A stretch of DNA of 32,086 nucleotides from assembly GCF_014257025.1 (NCBI RefSeq), contig NZ_JACMSF010000075.1, positions 1 through 32,086 of the forward strand, given 5' to 3'. A model generated the notes under the pieces. That model was not told where the DNA came from, made no database searches, and worked only from the letters and a program-made list of their open reading frames with translations. A program made the position numbers and the translations under genes. Shown piece by piece: positions 15,599 to 23,217 of this stretch. The stretch's first letter is position 1, and each line of letters opens with the position of its first letter. The stretch is from Streptomyces cupreus. GTDB lineage: Bacteria > Actinomycetota > Actinomycetes > Streptomycetales > Streptomycetaceae.

Positions 15599-16040
15599 CG
15601 ATGTCCTCATTCCACAGTGCTGGGTTCTCCTTGATGAAGTCACGCATCAGCTCGACGCACTCGGGGTCGTCGAGCAGCACGACCTCCACGCCGTGCTCGG
15701 CCAGCCAGTCGTGCCCGCCGTGAAAGGTGACGGCCTCACCGATCACGACCCGCGAGATGCCGAACTGCCGGACGAGCCCCGAGCAGTACCAGCAGGGCGA
15801 GAGGGTGGTCACCATCGTCGTACCGCGATACGACCGCTGCCGTCCCGCGTTCCGGAACGCGGCCGTCTCCGCGTGCATCGAGGGGTCGTCGTCCTGGACG
15901 CGCCGGTTGTGTCCGCGCCCGAGCAGTGTGCCGTCGGCGCCGTAGAGCGCCGCGCCGATCGGGATGCCGCCCTCGGCGAGCCCGGCGCGGGCCTCCTCCA
16001 CGGCGGTGGTGAGCCAGGTGCGTGCCTGTGCCTGATCCAT
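15591..16040 (-). CDS. Fcy1-type cytosine/nucleobase deaminase
   Basis: A 149-aa cytidine/deoxycytidylate deaminase-fold zinc enzyme. Zinc site: HAE with H56 and catalytic E58, and SPCWYC with C83 and C86. It looks closer to yeast cytosine deaminase Fcy1 than to tRNA adenosine deaminase TadA. Shared features are GGIPIGAALY, GRGHNRR, TTLSPC, the helix after LLDDPEC and a C-terminus ending WNEDIGE, which in Fcy1 closes over the active site. It should deaminate cytosine or a close analogue in the cytoplasm. The 3' end overlaps the IPNS-like oxygenase start. A divergent lipoprotein gene begins 155 bases away. Confidence 0.88.
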   Translation of the reverse strand: MDQAQARTWLTTAVEEARAGLAEGGIPIGAALYGADGTLLGRGHNRRVQDDDPSMHAETAAFRNAGRQRSYRGTTMVTTLSPCWYCSGLVRQFGISRVVIGEAVTFHGGHDWLAEHGVEVVLLDDPECVELMRDFIKENPALWNEDIGE

Positions 16041-16194
16041 ACGTCCACTCTGCTGCCCCGCGAACAGTGGGGCAACGAGCGGAAAGTCCTGGGGACTTGA
16101 GTTGCTCCGTCTGAGTACGCGGGCTCAGGCCCCGGCGGCCGGGCTCCGCGAGAGTGGGCGGCGTCGGACCACACACCACCCACAGGAGACGACC

Positions 16195-16494
16195 GTGTCC
16201 AAGCCCCGCAGCCTCCAGATCCTCGGCGTCGCCCTCGCGGGGGCGGCAGCGGCCGTGACGCTCACCGGATGCGCCGGCCTGGAGTACCGGGAGAACATCT
16301 GCAGCTCCGGCGAGTACCCCGTCCTCCAGGTGAACGGCACCGGTTCGGCGTGTGTGCCCGACGACCAGGAGCCCGGCGAGGGCTACGCCCGCTATCCCGA
16401 GGGCGAGGTCCCGGAGTACGTCGACGACAAGTGGGACGTCTACTGGCGCACCCACACCCTCGACGAGAACGGCGACATCGTCGACGCCTCCTGA
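16195..16494 (+). CDS. Small lipoprotein (99 aa)
   Basis: A signal sequence ending in lipobox LTGC (C26) and an acidic 73-residue mature part. The mature part has two cysteines (ENICSSGEYP, GSACVPDDQ) and aromatic-rich YARYPEGEVPEYVDDKWDVYW. I recognise it only as a Streptomyces-type lipoprotein of unknown function. The frame is open upstream to 16102, but AGGAG at 16184-16188 with GTG 16195 marks the start, and the upstream part has no signal-like features. The next lipoprotein gene starts 59 bases downstream, so they may be cotranscribed. Confidence 0.75.
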   Translation: MSKPRSLQILGVALAGAAAAVTLTGCAGLEYRENICSSGEYPVLQVNGTGSACVPDDQEPGEGYARYPEGEVPEYVDDKWDVYWRTHTLDENGDIVDAS

Positions 16495-16553
16495 CCGAAC
16501 GAAATCGGTGATCGCCGCGTCGGAGTCGTGGAAGCGATGAAGAGGGGGATCGG

Positions 16554-17408
16554 ATGAGATCGGCGAGGCTGGCCGCGGTGACCGTCGTCGTGCTGGGTGT
16601 GGGCGGCTGCGGGACGGTGGACGGCGGGGAGACGCCCGGGGCGGCGGCGTCCTGCGCCTATGTCATCGACTACGACAACCGGCGTTACTCGGATGTCGGC
16701 AACGTCGACTACGAGCGGGGGGAGAAGCTGGGCACGGCCACCCAGCCCCCTTGCGACGACACTCCCAACGACGGCGGCGAGGGCTCACCGGAGCGTCGGG
16801 TCCCGGCCTACGCGATCGAGGGCGTGGACCCCGAGGTCGCCATCGCCGTGGCGGACGCCCCGGACGACGTCGTCTTCGTGGTCGACCGGGGCGATGAACT
16901 GCCTCCCGAGATCGAGAAGTTGCGTCGGACCGCATCGCACGAGTGCGTCGGCACCCGCCCCGCCCCCACTGCCTCCGGCACCGACGACAACCCCGACGAC
17001 ACCCCCCTCTACCGCACCCTCGACCACATCGACCGCCTCGCCGCGAAGCGGTACGCGCAGTCCTTCACCGGGCTCTCCGTCGACCAGGACGCCAGTGCCG
17101 CCGATCTCTACCGCATCCCCTCCGCCGACTTCGACGAGGCCGTCTGCGAGGGCGCCGAGAAGGGCGTCACCGTGCGGATCCACGACACCGACGCCAACCG
17201 CAAGGACCTCGACGCCCTCGCCGAGCGGATCAGTGCGGACATGAACCGCTGGGACGGCACCTTCCAGCTCCGCGAGGTCGGGGTCGACGAGCAGGGCTGG
17301 GTGCACGTCGGAGTCGACGAGCCCGACACCGCCGAGCCCCTCATCCACGACGCCTTCGGGAAGGAACACATCAGGGTCGTGCACGTCGGGCAGGCCCACG
17401 CCGACTGA
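16554..17408 (+). CDS. Lipoprotein, DUF6281-like N-terminus
   Basis: A 284-aa exported lipoprotein with lipobox GVGGC (C19). The region right after the anchor, CAYVIDYDNRRYSDVGNV followed by LGTATQPPCDDTP, resembles DUF6281 proteins. The rest is acidic and has a central strand (DVVFVVDRG) and a C-terminal domain with VTVRIHDTDANRKDLDALAERI and WVHVGVDEPD, the pattern of an alternating alpha/beta domain. No enzyme motif is seen. GAGGGGG precedes ATG 16554. A strong hairpin follows at 17419-17447. Confidence 0.75.
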   Translation: MRSARLAAVTVVVLGVGGCGTVDGGETPGAAASCAYVIDYDNRRYSDVGNVDYERGEKLGTATQPPCDDTPNDGGEGSPERRVPAYAIEGVDPEVAIAVADAPDDVVFVVDRGDELPPEIEKLRRTASHECVGTRPAPTASGTDDNPDDTPLYRTLDHIDRLAAKRYAQSFTGLSVDQDASAADLYRIPSADFDEAVCEGAEKGVTVRIHDTDANRKDLDALAERISADMNRWDGTFQLREVGVDEQGWVHVGVDEPDTAEPLIHDAFGKEHIRVVHVGQAHAD

Positions 17409-17418
17409 CAGCGCCACC

Positions 17419-17447
17419 TGGGCCCATCGGTGCCGCCGATGGGCCCA
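17419..17447. terminator. 12-bp stem-loop after the lipoprotein gene
   Basis: TGGGCCCATCGG (17419-17430) and CCGATGGGCCCA (17436-17447) form a perfect 12-bp stem with loop TGCCG. The 11-mer GGGCCCATCGG recurs at 17441-17451, overlapping the right arm. It lies ten bases past the stop at 17408 and should end that transcript. Confidence 0.8.
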
Positions 17448-17495
17448 TCGGCAGGACGCCCCAGCAGCGCGTGGACCCGCAGGTCAGAGCACTCG

Positions 17496-17501
17496 TAGCG
17501 T
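17496..17501 (+). promoter_or_regulatory. Candidate -10 for a leaderless EamA transcript
   Basis: TAGCGT fits the TANNNT -10 pattern and ends seven bases before ATG 17509. No ribosome binding site is present, so transcription may start at the start codon. Confidence 0.4.
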
Positions 17502-17508
17502 CACGGAC

Positions 17509-18456
17509 ATGACCTCAGAGAACAAGGGCACGGCTCAGCTGACCACCGCGATGGTGCTCTCCGGCACCCTCGGCGTCTTCGTCGTCGAGTCCGGCGCCTC
17601 GCCCTTCAACGTCGTCTTCTTCCGCGTCCTGTTCGGCGCCCTCGCCCTCGGCGGCTACATCGTCGCCCGCGGCTGGCTCCGCGACCACGGCTTCACGCCC
17701 CGCACCCTCGGACTCGCCCTTCTCGGCGGCGTGTTCATCGTCTTCAACTGGGTCTTCCTCTTCCAGTCGTACGAGAACACCTCCATATCCGTCGCCACGG
17801 TCGTCTACCACACCCAGCCGTTCTACGTCGTCCTGCTGGGTGCCCTCCTCTTCCGCGAGCGGCTCACCGCCGCCAAGGTCGGCTGGATCGGCCTGGCCTT
17901 CGCCGGACTGATCCTCGTCTCGGGCATCACCCCGGCCGACTTCAGCAGCGGAGGCGTCTATCTGACCGGCATCGGCCAGGCCCTCCTCGCCGCCCTCCTC
18001 TACGGCCTGTCCACCGTCGTCACCAAGCGGATCTCCGGAGTCCGCCCCCACCTCATCGCCCTCGTCCAGGTGCTCGTCGGTATCCCCCTCCTCCTCCCCT
18101 TCGCCGACTTCGGCGCGATGAGCGGCACCGGCGCGGACTGGGGATGGCTGGTCGGCCTCGGGATCATCCACACCGGGCTGATGTACGTCCTCATGTACGC
18201 CGCCTACGCCCAGCTCCCCACCGCGAAGATCGCCGTACTCGCCTTCGTCTACCCGGCGGTCGCGATGGTCGTCGACTGGGCGGTGTACGGCCACCACATC
18301 GGCCTCGTCCAGGCGCTCGGCGTCCCGCTGATCGTGACGGCGAGCCTGAAGGTCACCCTTGCTCGGCGACCAGTTTCCGCGCCTGATCGAGGAACAGCCG
18401 AGCGTGCGCCGGAAGCCGCTTCCCGGTCCGCCACGCCAGTTGCGTCCGAAGCGTGA
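17509..18456 (+). CDS. EamA/DMT family transporter
   Basis: A 315-aa integral membrane protein with two EamA repeats and about ten hydrophobic segments. The end of repeat 1 shows NTSISVATVVYHTQPFYVVLLGALLFRERL and repeat 2 has LPTAKIAVLAFVYPAVAMVVDWAVYG, both classic drug/metabolite transporter signatures (helix, then acidic residue and Arg/Gly). Such proteins export amino acids or other small metabolites; the substrate cannot be told. The last 35 codons, a hydrophilic tail, run antisense into the 3' end of the LysR gene by 104 bases. The facing LysR regulator is a plausible controller, though LysR genes usually lie divergent from their target. Confidence 0.92.
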   Translation: MTSENKGTAQLTTAMVLSGTLGVFVVESGASPFNVVFFRVLFGALALGGYIVARGWLRDHGFTPRTLGLALLGGVFIVFNWVFLFQSYENTSISVATVVYHTQPFYVVLLGALLFRERLTAAKVGWIGLAFAGLILVSGITPADFSSGGVYLTGIGQALLAALLYGLSTVVTKRISGVRPHLIALVQVLVGIPLLLPFADFGAMSGTGADWGWLVGLGIIHTGLMYVLMYAAYAQLPTAKIAVLAFVYPAVAMVVDWAVYGHHIGLVQALGVPLIVTASLKVTLARRPVSAPDRGTAERAPEAASRSATPVASEA

Positions 18457-19225
18457 ACGGCGGCTCCCACGGCAGTCGTACGAGAGTCCCCTCCGCGAGT
18501 TCGGCGGCGACCGTCACCTCGGGAAGCAAGGCGATCCCGAGACCGGCCGCCGCCGCGCGTTTGGTCGCCTCGATGGTGCCGAACTCCATGAACTCCACCG
18601 AAGGAGAAACCGACTTGAGCTCCCGCTCGAACAAGTCGCGGTACGCACATCCGGGTTCGGTGGCAAGGAGGGACTGCTGGACGAGGTCGGCCGTGCAGGC
18701 GACGTCCAGCGGCTGCCCCGCCACCAGCGCCAGCGGCTCGATCGCCAGCACCTCGCTCTCAAGACCGGGATGCTCCGTCTCCTCCTCCATCAGGAACCCG
18801 AGGTCGTACGTCCCCTGCCGCAGCGCCTGCCGGGTCTCGTCGCCGATGGTCGTGCGCAGCGCGAGCCGTACCCTCGGATAGCGGTGGTGGAAGAGTTCCA
18901 GGAGCGGGGGCAGCCGGTAGGAGGTCAGCGACTCCATGGTGCCGACGACGAGCGAACCCGTCGGCTCCTCCGCCGCCGTCACCGCCGCCCGCGCCTCCTC
19001 GGTCAGCTCGATGATCTGCCGGGCGTACGGCAGCAGCCGCTCACCCGCCTCCGTCAGCCGGATGTGCCCGCCGAGCCGGTCGAACAACTCCGTGCCGAGG
19101 GAGGACTCCAGGGCCCGGATCTGACTGGTCACACTGGACTGCGCGTACGCCAGTTCGGCCGCCGCCCGGGTGAAGCTCAGGACGGTCGCGACCTTCTCGA
19201 AGGTGACGAGCAGCCGCAGCTCCAT
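18353..19225 (-). CDS. LysR family transcriptional regulator
   Basis: A 290-aa LysR-type regulator. The N-terminal winged helix-turn-helix is at residues 1-60, with FTRAAAELAYAQSSVTSQIRALE as the recognition unit. A linker helix leads to a periplasmic-binding-like effector domain (SLVVGTMESLTSYRLPPLL, then DLGFLMEEE, then GLGIALLPEVTVAAEL). It starts with ATG 19225, two bases beyond the stop of the small membrane protein gene, so it is second in that unit. It converges with and overlaps the EamA gene. The effector is unknown. Confidence 0.95.
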   Translation of the reverse strand: MELRLLVTFEKVATVLSFTRAAAELAYAQSSVTSQIRALESSLGTELFDRLGGHIRLTEAGERLLPYARQIIELTEEARAAVTAAEEPTGSLVVGTMESLTSYRLPPLLELFHHRYPRVRLALRTTIGDETRQALRQGTYDLGFLMEEETEHPGLESEVLAIEPLALVAGQPLDVACTADLVQQSLLATEPGCAYRDLFERELKSVSPSVEFMEFGTIEATKRAAAAGLGIALLPEVTVAAELAEGTLVRLPWEPPFTLRTQLAWRTGKRLPAHARLFLDQARKLVAEQG

Positions 19226-19226
19226 G

Positions 19227-19532
19227 TCAGGGCTCGTCCCGCTTGTTCTTGTCGTCGTCGTCCAGGGACTTAAGGAACTCGGGGTTGTCGTCGGGGGCCA
19301 CCCACTGCCGGCCGCGGTTGGTGCGCACGCCGGACCAGCCCTCGGCCGCCGGGCTGCGCTTCTTCCCCGCGATCAGCCACGAGATGGACCCGACGAGCGG
19401 GAACAGCAGCACGAGGATCGCCCACAGCGGCTTGGGGATGTGCCGGATGTCCTCGTCCTTGGTGCTGATGCAGTCGATGAAGGCGTAGATGCTCAGCGCC
19501 AGCGGTACCAGGAACAGCAGCACCCGGAGCAT
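19227..19532 (-). CDS. Phospholipase D nuclease N-terminal (PLDc_N) domain protein
   Basis: A 101-aa membrane protein. It has a first span MLRVLLFLVPLALSIYAFID, the linker STKDEDIRHIPKPLWA and a second span ILVLLFPLVGSISWLIAG, then a basic start to an otherwise acidic tail (LKSLDDDDKNKRDEP). This is the PLDc_N domain standing alone, without the phosphodiesterase part. In actinobacteria such proteins are common and of unknown role. GGGAGGG lies just before ATG 19532; longer frames run upstream but overlap the UbiD-like gene. The LysR gene follows directly. Confidence 0.88.
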   Translation of the reverse strand: MLRVLLFLVPLALSIYAFIDCISTKDEDIRHIPKPLWAILVLLFPLVGSISWLIAGKKRSPAAEGWSGVRTNRGRQWVAPDDNPEFLKSLDDDDKNKRDEP

Positions 19533-19606
19533 GGGGCCCTCCCGCGAGATGGTGGTCGGGGCCGCGATCACAGCCCCCAGGTACAGGGCCAGGGTAGCCG
19601 CTCGGG

Positions 19607-19612
19607 GATACT
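19607..19612 (+). promoter_or_regulatory. Candidate -10 for a leaderless mqnL transcript
   Basis: GATACT, seven bases before ATG 19620, resembles a -10 element (NATACT). No ribosome site is seen; GGGGA is too far away and overlaps this element. Confidence 0.35.
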
Positions 19613-19619
19613 TGACCCC

Positions 19620-21071
19620 ATGGCTTACGACGATCTTCGTTCCCTGCTCAGGGCACTGGAACGCGAAGGCGACCTCAAGCGCGTCAAGGCGGAGGTCGAT
19701 CCGTATCTGGAGGTCGGGGAGATCGTCGACCGGGTGCAGAAGGCGGGCGGCCCGGCACTGCTCTTCGAGAACGTGAAGGGCTCCTCGATGCCCCTCGCGA
19801 TGAACGTCTTCGGCACCGACCGCCGGCTGCTCAAGGCGCTCGGCCTGAAGTCGTACGGCGAGATCAGCGAGAGGATCGGCGGGCTGTTGAAGCCCGAGCT
19901 GCCGCACGGCTTCGTCGGGGTGCGGGAGGCCTTCGGCAAGCTCGGCGCGATGACCCACGTACCGCCGAAGAAGGTCAAGGACGCGCCGGTGCAGGAGGTC
20001 GTCCTGCACGGGGACGACGTGGACCTGGAGGCGCTGCCCGCCCTGTTCACCTGGCCGAAGGACGGCGGATCCTTCTTCAACCTGGGGCTCACGCACACCA
20101 AGGACCCGGAGTCCGGGGTCCGCAACCTCGGTCTGTACCGGCTCCAGCGCCATGACAAGCGCACGATCGGGATGCACTGGCAGATCCACAAGGACAGCCG
20201 GAACCACTACCAGGTCGCCGCGCGCAGGGGCGAGCGGCTACCGGTCGCCATCGCCTTCGGCTGCCCCCCGGCCGTCAGCTACGCCTCCACCGCGCCGCTC
20301 CCCGGTGACATCGACGAGTACCTGTTCGCCGGGTTCCTCGCGGGCAAGCGGATCGAGATGGTCGACTGCAAGACGGTCCCGCTCCAGGTCCCGGCGCAGG
20401 CGGAGGTCGTGATCGAGGGCTGGCTCGAACCGGGCGAGATGCTGCCGGAAGGCCCCTTCGGCGACCACACCGGCTTCTACACCCCGCAGGAGCCCTTCCC
20501 CGCCCTGAAGATCGACTGCGTGACGATGCGGAAGCGTCCGCTGCTCCAGTCGATCGTGGTCGGCAGGCCGCCGACGGAGGACGGCCCGCTGGGCCGGGCG
20601 ACGGAGCGCTTCTTCCTTCCGCTGCTGAAGATCATCGTGCCGGACATCGTGGACTACCACCTGCCCGAGGCGGGCGGCTTCCACAACTGCGCGATCGTCT
20701 CGATCGACAAGAAGTACCCCAAGCACGCGCAGAAGGTGATGCACGCGATCTGGGGCGCGCACATGATGTCGCTGACCAAGCTGATCGTGGTCGTCGACTC
20801 CGACTGCGACGTCCATGACCTGCACGAGGTGGCCTGGCGGGCGCTGGGCAACACGGACTACGCCCGTGACCTGTCGGTCGTCGAAGGCCCGGTCGACCAT
20901 CTGGACCACGCCTCCTACCAGCAGTTCTGGGGCGGCAAGGCGGGCATCGACGCGACGAAGAAGTGGCCCGAGGAGGGCTACACCCGTGACGGGGGCTGGC
21001 CGGACATGGTGGAGTCGGACCCGGATACGGCGGCGAAGGTGGACCGCCGCTGGAAGGAGTACGGCCTGTGA
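19620..21071 (+). CDS. mqnL: UbiD-family decarboxylase of menaquinone synthesis (MqnL)
   Basis: A 483-aa prenylated-FMN-dependent decarboxylase. Landmarks: FNLGLTHTKD and VRNLGLYRLQ (R174), HKDSRNHY, then EGWLEPGEMLPEGPFGDHTGFY, where E277 and D282 fall at the acidic active-site positions. In the futalosine route it is thought to remove the carboxyl group of the naphthoate ring. ATG 19620 is chosen because upstream codons overlap the opposite-strand PLDc_N gene. The stop overlaps the GTG of mqnP (GTGA). The prFMN cofactor would come from the UbiX homologue at 21999. Confidence in the family is high; pathway placement rests on the neighbours mqnP, ubiX and mqnE. Confidence 0.93.
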   Translation: MAYDDLRSLLRALEREGDLKRVKAEVDPYLEVGEIVDRVQKAGGPALLFENVKGSSMPLAMNVFGTDRRLLKALGLKSYGEISERIGGLLKPELPHGFVGVREAFGKLGAMTHVPPKKVKDAPVQEVVLHGDDVDLEALPALFTWPKDGGSFFNLGLTHTKDPESGVRNLGLYRLQRHDKRTIGMHWQIHKDSRNHYQVAARRGERLPVAIAFGCPPAVSYASTAPLPGDIDEYLFAGFLAGKRIEMVDCKTVPLQVPAQAEVVIEGWLEPGEMLPEGPFGDHTGFYTPQEPFPALKIDCVTMRKRPLLQSIVVGRPPTEDGPLGRATERFFLPLLKIIVPDIVDYHLPEAGGFHNCAIVSIDKKYPKHAQKVMHAIWGAHMMSLTKLIVVVDSDCDVHDLHEVAWRALGNTDYARDLSVVEGPVDHLDHASYQQFWGGKAGIDATKKWPEEGYTRDGGWPDMVESDPDTAAKVDRRWKEYGL

Positions 21072-21970
21072 GCTCGGCTTCCGCAGCGCTACCGCAGCCG
21101 GGACGCACCAAGGCGTTCCTGCGCCTGGTGATGATCGAGCACTCGGTCTTCGCGCTGCCCTTCGCGTACATCGCGGCCCTGACCGCGATGTTCCAGTGGG
21201 ACAAGAACATCCACTGGGGCCGGCTGCTGCTGGTCACGATCTGCATGGTCGGCCTGCGCACCTTCGCCATGGCCGTGAACCGGATCATCGACCGCGAGAT
21301 CGACGCCCGTAACCCCCGTACGGCGCAGCGCGAGCTGGTGACCGGCGCGATGTCGGTGAAGCACGCCTGGACGGGCGCGCTGATCGCGGTGGCGATCTTC
21401 CTGGGCTCGGCGGCGGCGCTGAACCCCCTGTGCCTGGCGCTCGCCCCGGTAGCGGTGATCCCGATGGTGGTCTATCCCTACGGCAAGCGGTTCACGAACT
21501 ACCCGCAGGCCATCCTGGGTCTGGCCCAGGCGATGGGCCCGGTGGGCGGCTGGCTGGCGATCACCGGCGAGTGGTCCTGGGACGCGGTGATCCTGGGCCT
21601 GGCGGTCGGCATCTGGATCGGCGGCTTCGACCTGATCTACGCCTGCCAGGACGTGGACACGGACCGCGAGATCGGCGTCATGTCGGTCCCGGCCCGCTTC
21701 GGTGTCCCGGCGGCGATCTGGGGCGCGCGGGTCTGCCATGCCCTGACGACGGCCCTGCTGGTCTGGTACGCGGCGGCGACGGACGCGGGCGCCTTCTTCT
21801 GGTTCGGCCTGCTGGTCGTCGCGGCGGCCTTCGTCTATGAACACAACATCGTCCGCCCCCATGACCTCTCCCGCCTGAACAGGGCCTTCTTCAGCGTCAA
21901 CGGCTTCATCGGCATTGCCCTGTTCGGGTGCGCGCTACTGGACCTCCTGGTGCGGGGGCTGACCGTCTGA
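21068..21970 (+). CDS. mqnP: UbiA-family prenyltransferase, menaquinone synthesis (MqnP)
   Basis: A 300-aa polytopic UbiA superfamily enzyme with about eight membrane helices. The first Asp-rich motif is NRIIDREIDARNPRT (71-85), in which D75 and D79 bind Mg-diphosphate. The second is YACQDVDTDREIGVMSVP (191-208). It transfers the polyprenyl tail to 1,4-dihydroxy-6-naphthoate in the membrane. The context (UbiD just upstream with 4-base overlap, UbiX 28 bases downstream, mqnE nearby) distinguishes it from MenA or UbiA. GTG 21068 is fixed by the overlap. Confidence 0.94.
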   Translation: MSSASAALPQPGRTKAFLRLVMIEHSVFALPFAYIAALTAMFQWDKNIHWGRLLLVTICMVGLRTFAMAVNRIIDREIDARNPRTAQRELVTGAMSVKHAWTGALIAVAIFLGSAAALNPLCLALAPVAVIPMVVYPYGKRFTNYPQAILGLAQAMGPVGGWLAITGEWSWDAVILGLAVGIWIGGFDLIYACQDVDTDREIGVMSVPARFGVPAAIWGARVCHALTTALLVWYAAATDAGAFFWFGLLVVAAAFVYEHNIVRPHDLSRLNRAFFSVNGFIGIALFGCALLDLLVRGLTV

Positions 21971-21986
21971 CCGTCCCGTCCACCGG

Positions 21987-21992
21987 TACGCT
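21987..21992 (+). promoter_or_regulatory. Candidate -10 for a leaderless ubiX transcript
   Basis: TACGCT fits TANNNT and ends six bases before GTG 21999. No ribosome site precedes that GTG. This would allow ubiX to be transcribed apart from mqnLP. Confidence 0.4.
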
Positions 21993-21998
21993 CAAGAT

Positions 21999-22670
21999 GT
22001 GAACGCAGGAGAATCGCAGCGCGTGCCTTGGATCGTGGGGGTGTCCGGAGCTTCCGGGACGCCGTACGCGGCGGCTGTGCTGCGTGCTCTGCTGGGGGCG
22101 GGGGAGAGCGTTGATCTGGTCGTGAGCAGGGCCTCCCGGCTCACTCTGCTCGACGAGACCGGGATCTCCTTCCGGGACGCGCACTGGGAGGACGACCTGC
22201 GGGAATGGCTGTCCCGGGGGGCGGACGGAAAGCCGGGCACCTTCGATGTGGACATCGAGGGGGTACGGCACTGGAGTGCCGGCGATCTCGCCGCCGGGCC
22301 GTCGTCCGGGTCGTATCCCACGAAGGGCATGCTCATCGTGCCCGCCTCCACGGCCTGTGTCGCGGGTGTCGCGCTCGGGCTGTCCAAGGACCTGTTGCAG
22401 CGGGTGGCGAGCGTGACCCTGAAGGAGGGCCGCAAGCTGGTCGTCGCCGTCAGGGAGACCCCCTTGAACGGGCAGACGCTGCGGCATCTGGTCACCCTCG
22501 ACGACGCGGGCGCCACCGTCGTACCCGCCTCGCCCGCCTTCTACGCCGGGGCCACGCACATCCAGGACCTGGTGGACTTCGTCGCCGGACGCGTGCTCGA
22601 CGCGGCGGGTGTGGAGCACCGGCTCTACCGCCGCTGGAAGGGCGACCTCGGCGGCGCACGCACCGACTGA
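21999..22670 (+). CDS. ubiX: Flavin prenyltransferase UbiX (MqnM)
   Basis: A 223-aa flavoprotein of the UbiX/Pad1 family that joins dimethylallyl phosphate to FMN to make prenylated FMN, the cofactor of the UbiD homologue encoded upstream. Motifs: GVSGASGTPYA near residue 13 (FMN phosphate), DLVVSRAS, PSSGSYPTKGMLIVPASTACVAGVALGLSKDLLQR, and RKLVVAVRETPLN near 150. GTG 21999 is kept as start because of the TACGCT element six bases before it. GTG 22023, with AGGAG eleven bases upstream, is an alternative that would still leave the fold intact. Confidence 0.93.
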   Translation: MNAGESQRVPWIVGVSGASGTPYAAAVLRALLGAGESVDLVVSRASRLTLLDETGISFRDAHWEDDLREWLSRGADGKPGTFDVDIEGVRHWSAGDLAAGPSSGSYPTKGMLIVPASTACVAGVALGLSKDLLQRVASVTLKEGRKLVVAVRETPLNGQTLRHLVTLDDAGATVVPASPAFYAGATHIQDLVDFVAGRVLDAAGVEHRLYRRWKGDLGGARTD

Positions 22671-22723
22671 GCATCAACCGTTTCAGACCCTTAAGACCTC
22701 TTCAGCGGAAGGCTTCGAATCGC

Positions 22724-23179
22724 ATGGACGCGGTGGACAGGCAGCTCATCCAGGCCCTGAGGGAGAACGGCCGGGCCTCCTACGCGGAGCTGGGGCGCCT
22801 CGTCGGCCTGTCGGGACCCAGTGTCACCGACCGCATCAACCGGCTGGAGGCGGCCGGGGTCATCACCGGCTACCGCGCCACGGTCGACGCCGCCTCCCTC
22901 GGCCTCGGCGTCACCGCCCTGATCGGCATCTCGCTCTCCGACGCGGCCGACCACGAGGATGTGGCGGCCCGGATGAAGGACCTCAGCGAGATCGAGGACT
23001 GCTGGTTCATCGCCGGCGACGACTCGTTCATGCTCAAGGTGCGGGCGAACGACGTGGACGGCCTGGAGAAGATCATCCGGCGGCTCAGCGGCACGAAGGG
23101 TGTGTCCCGGACCCGTACGACCATCGTGCTCTCCACGAAGTGGGAGAACCGGGTGGGTGAGCTTCCGGAGGAAGCGTAG
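22724..23179 (+). CDS. Lrp/AsnC family transcriptional regulator
   Basis: A 151-aa regulator. The helix-turn-helix is at residues 1-50: MDAVDRQLIQALRENGRASYAELG, then VGLSGPSVTDRINRLEAAGVITGY. The C-terminal RAM/AsnC ligand-binding domain has ALIGISL, CWFIAGDDSFMLKVRA and a final strand TTIVLSTKW. Lrp-type proteins form octamers that sense amino acids. It sits between ubiX and mqnE on the same strand with small gaps, so it may be cotranscribed and could tune menaquinone synthesis. That link is inference. GGAAGG lies twelve bases before ATG 22724, rather far. Confidence 0.94.
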   Translation: MDAVDRQLIQALRENGRASYAELGRLVGLSGPSVTDRINRLEAAGVITGYRATVDAASLGLGVTALIGISLSDAADHEDVAARMKDLSEIEDCWFIAGDDSFMLKVRANDVDGLEKIIRRLSGTKGVSRTRTTIVLSTKWENRVGELPEEA

Positions 23180-23217
23180 GGCTACGGTTATCAAGTCGGT
23201 CTAGGAGAGGTGTACGC

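Noticed and set aside
19170..19619. A 150-codon upstream extension of the UbiD-family gene
   Set aside because: UbiD homology begins at ATG 19620, and the extension lies antisense over the PLDc_N protein and the start of LysR.
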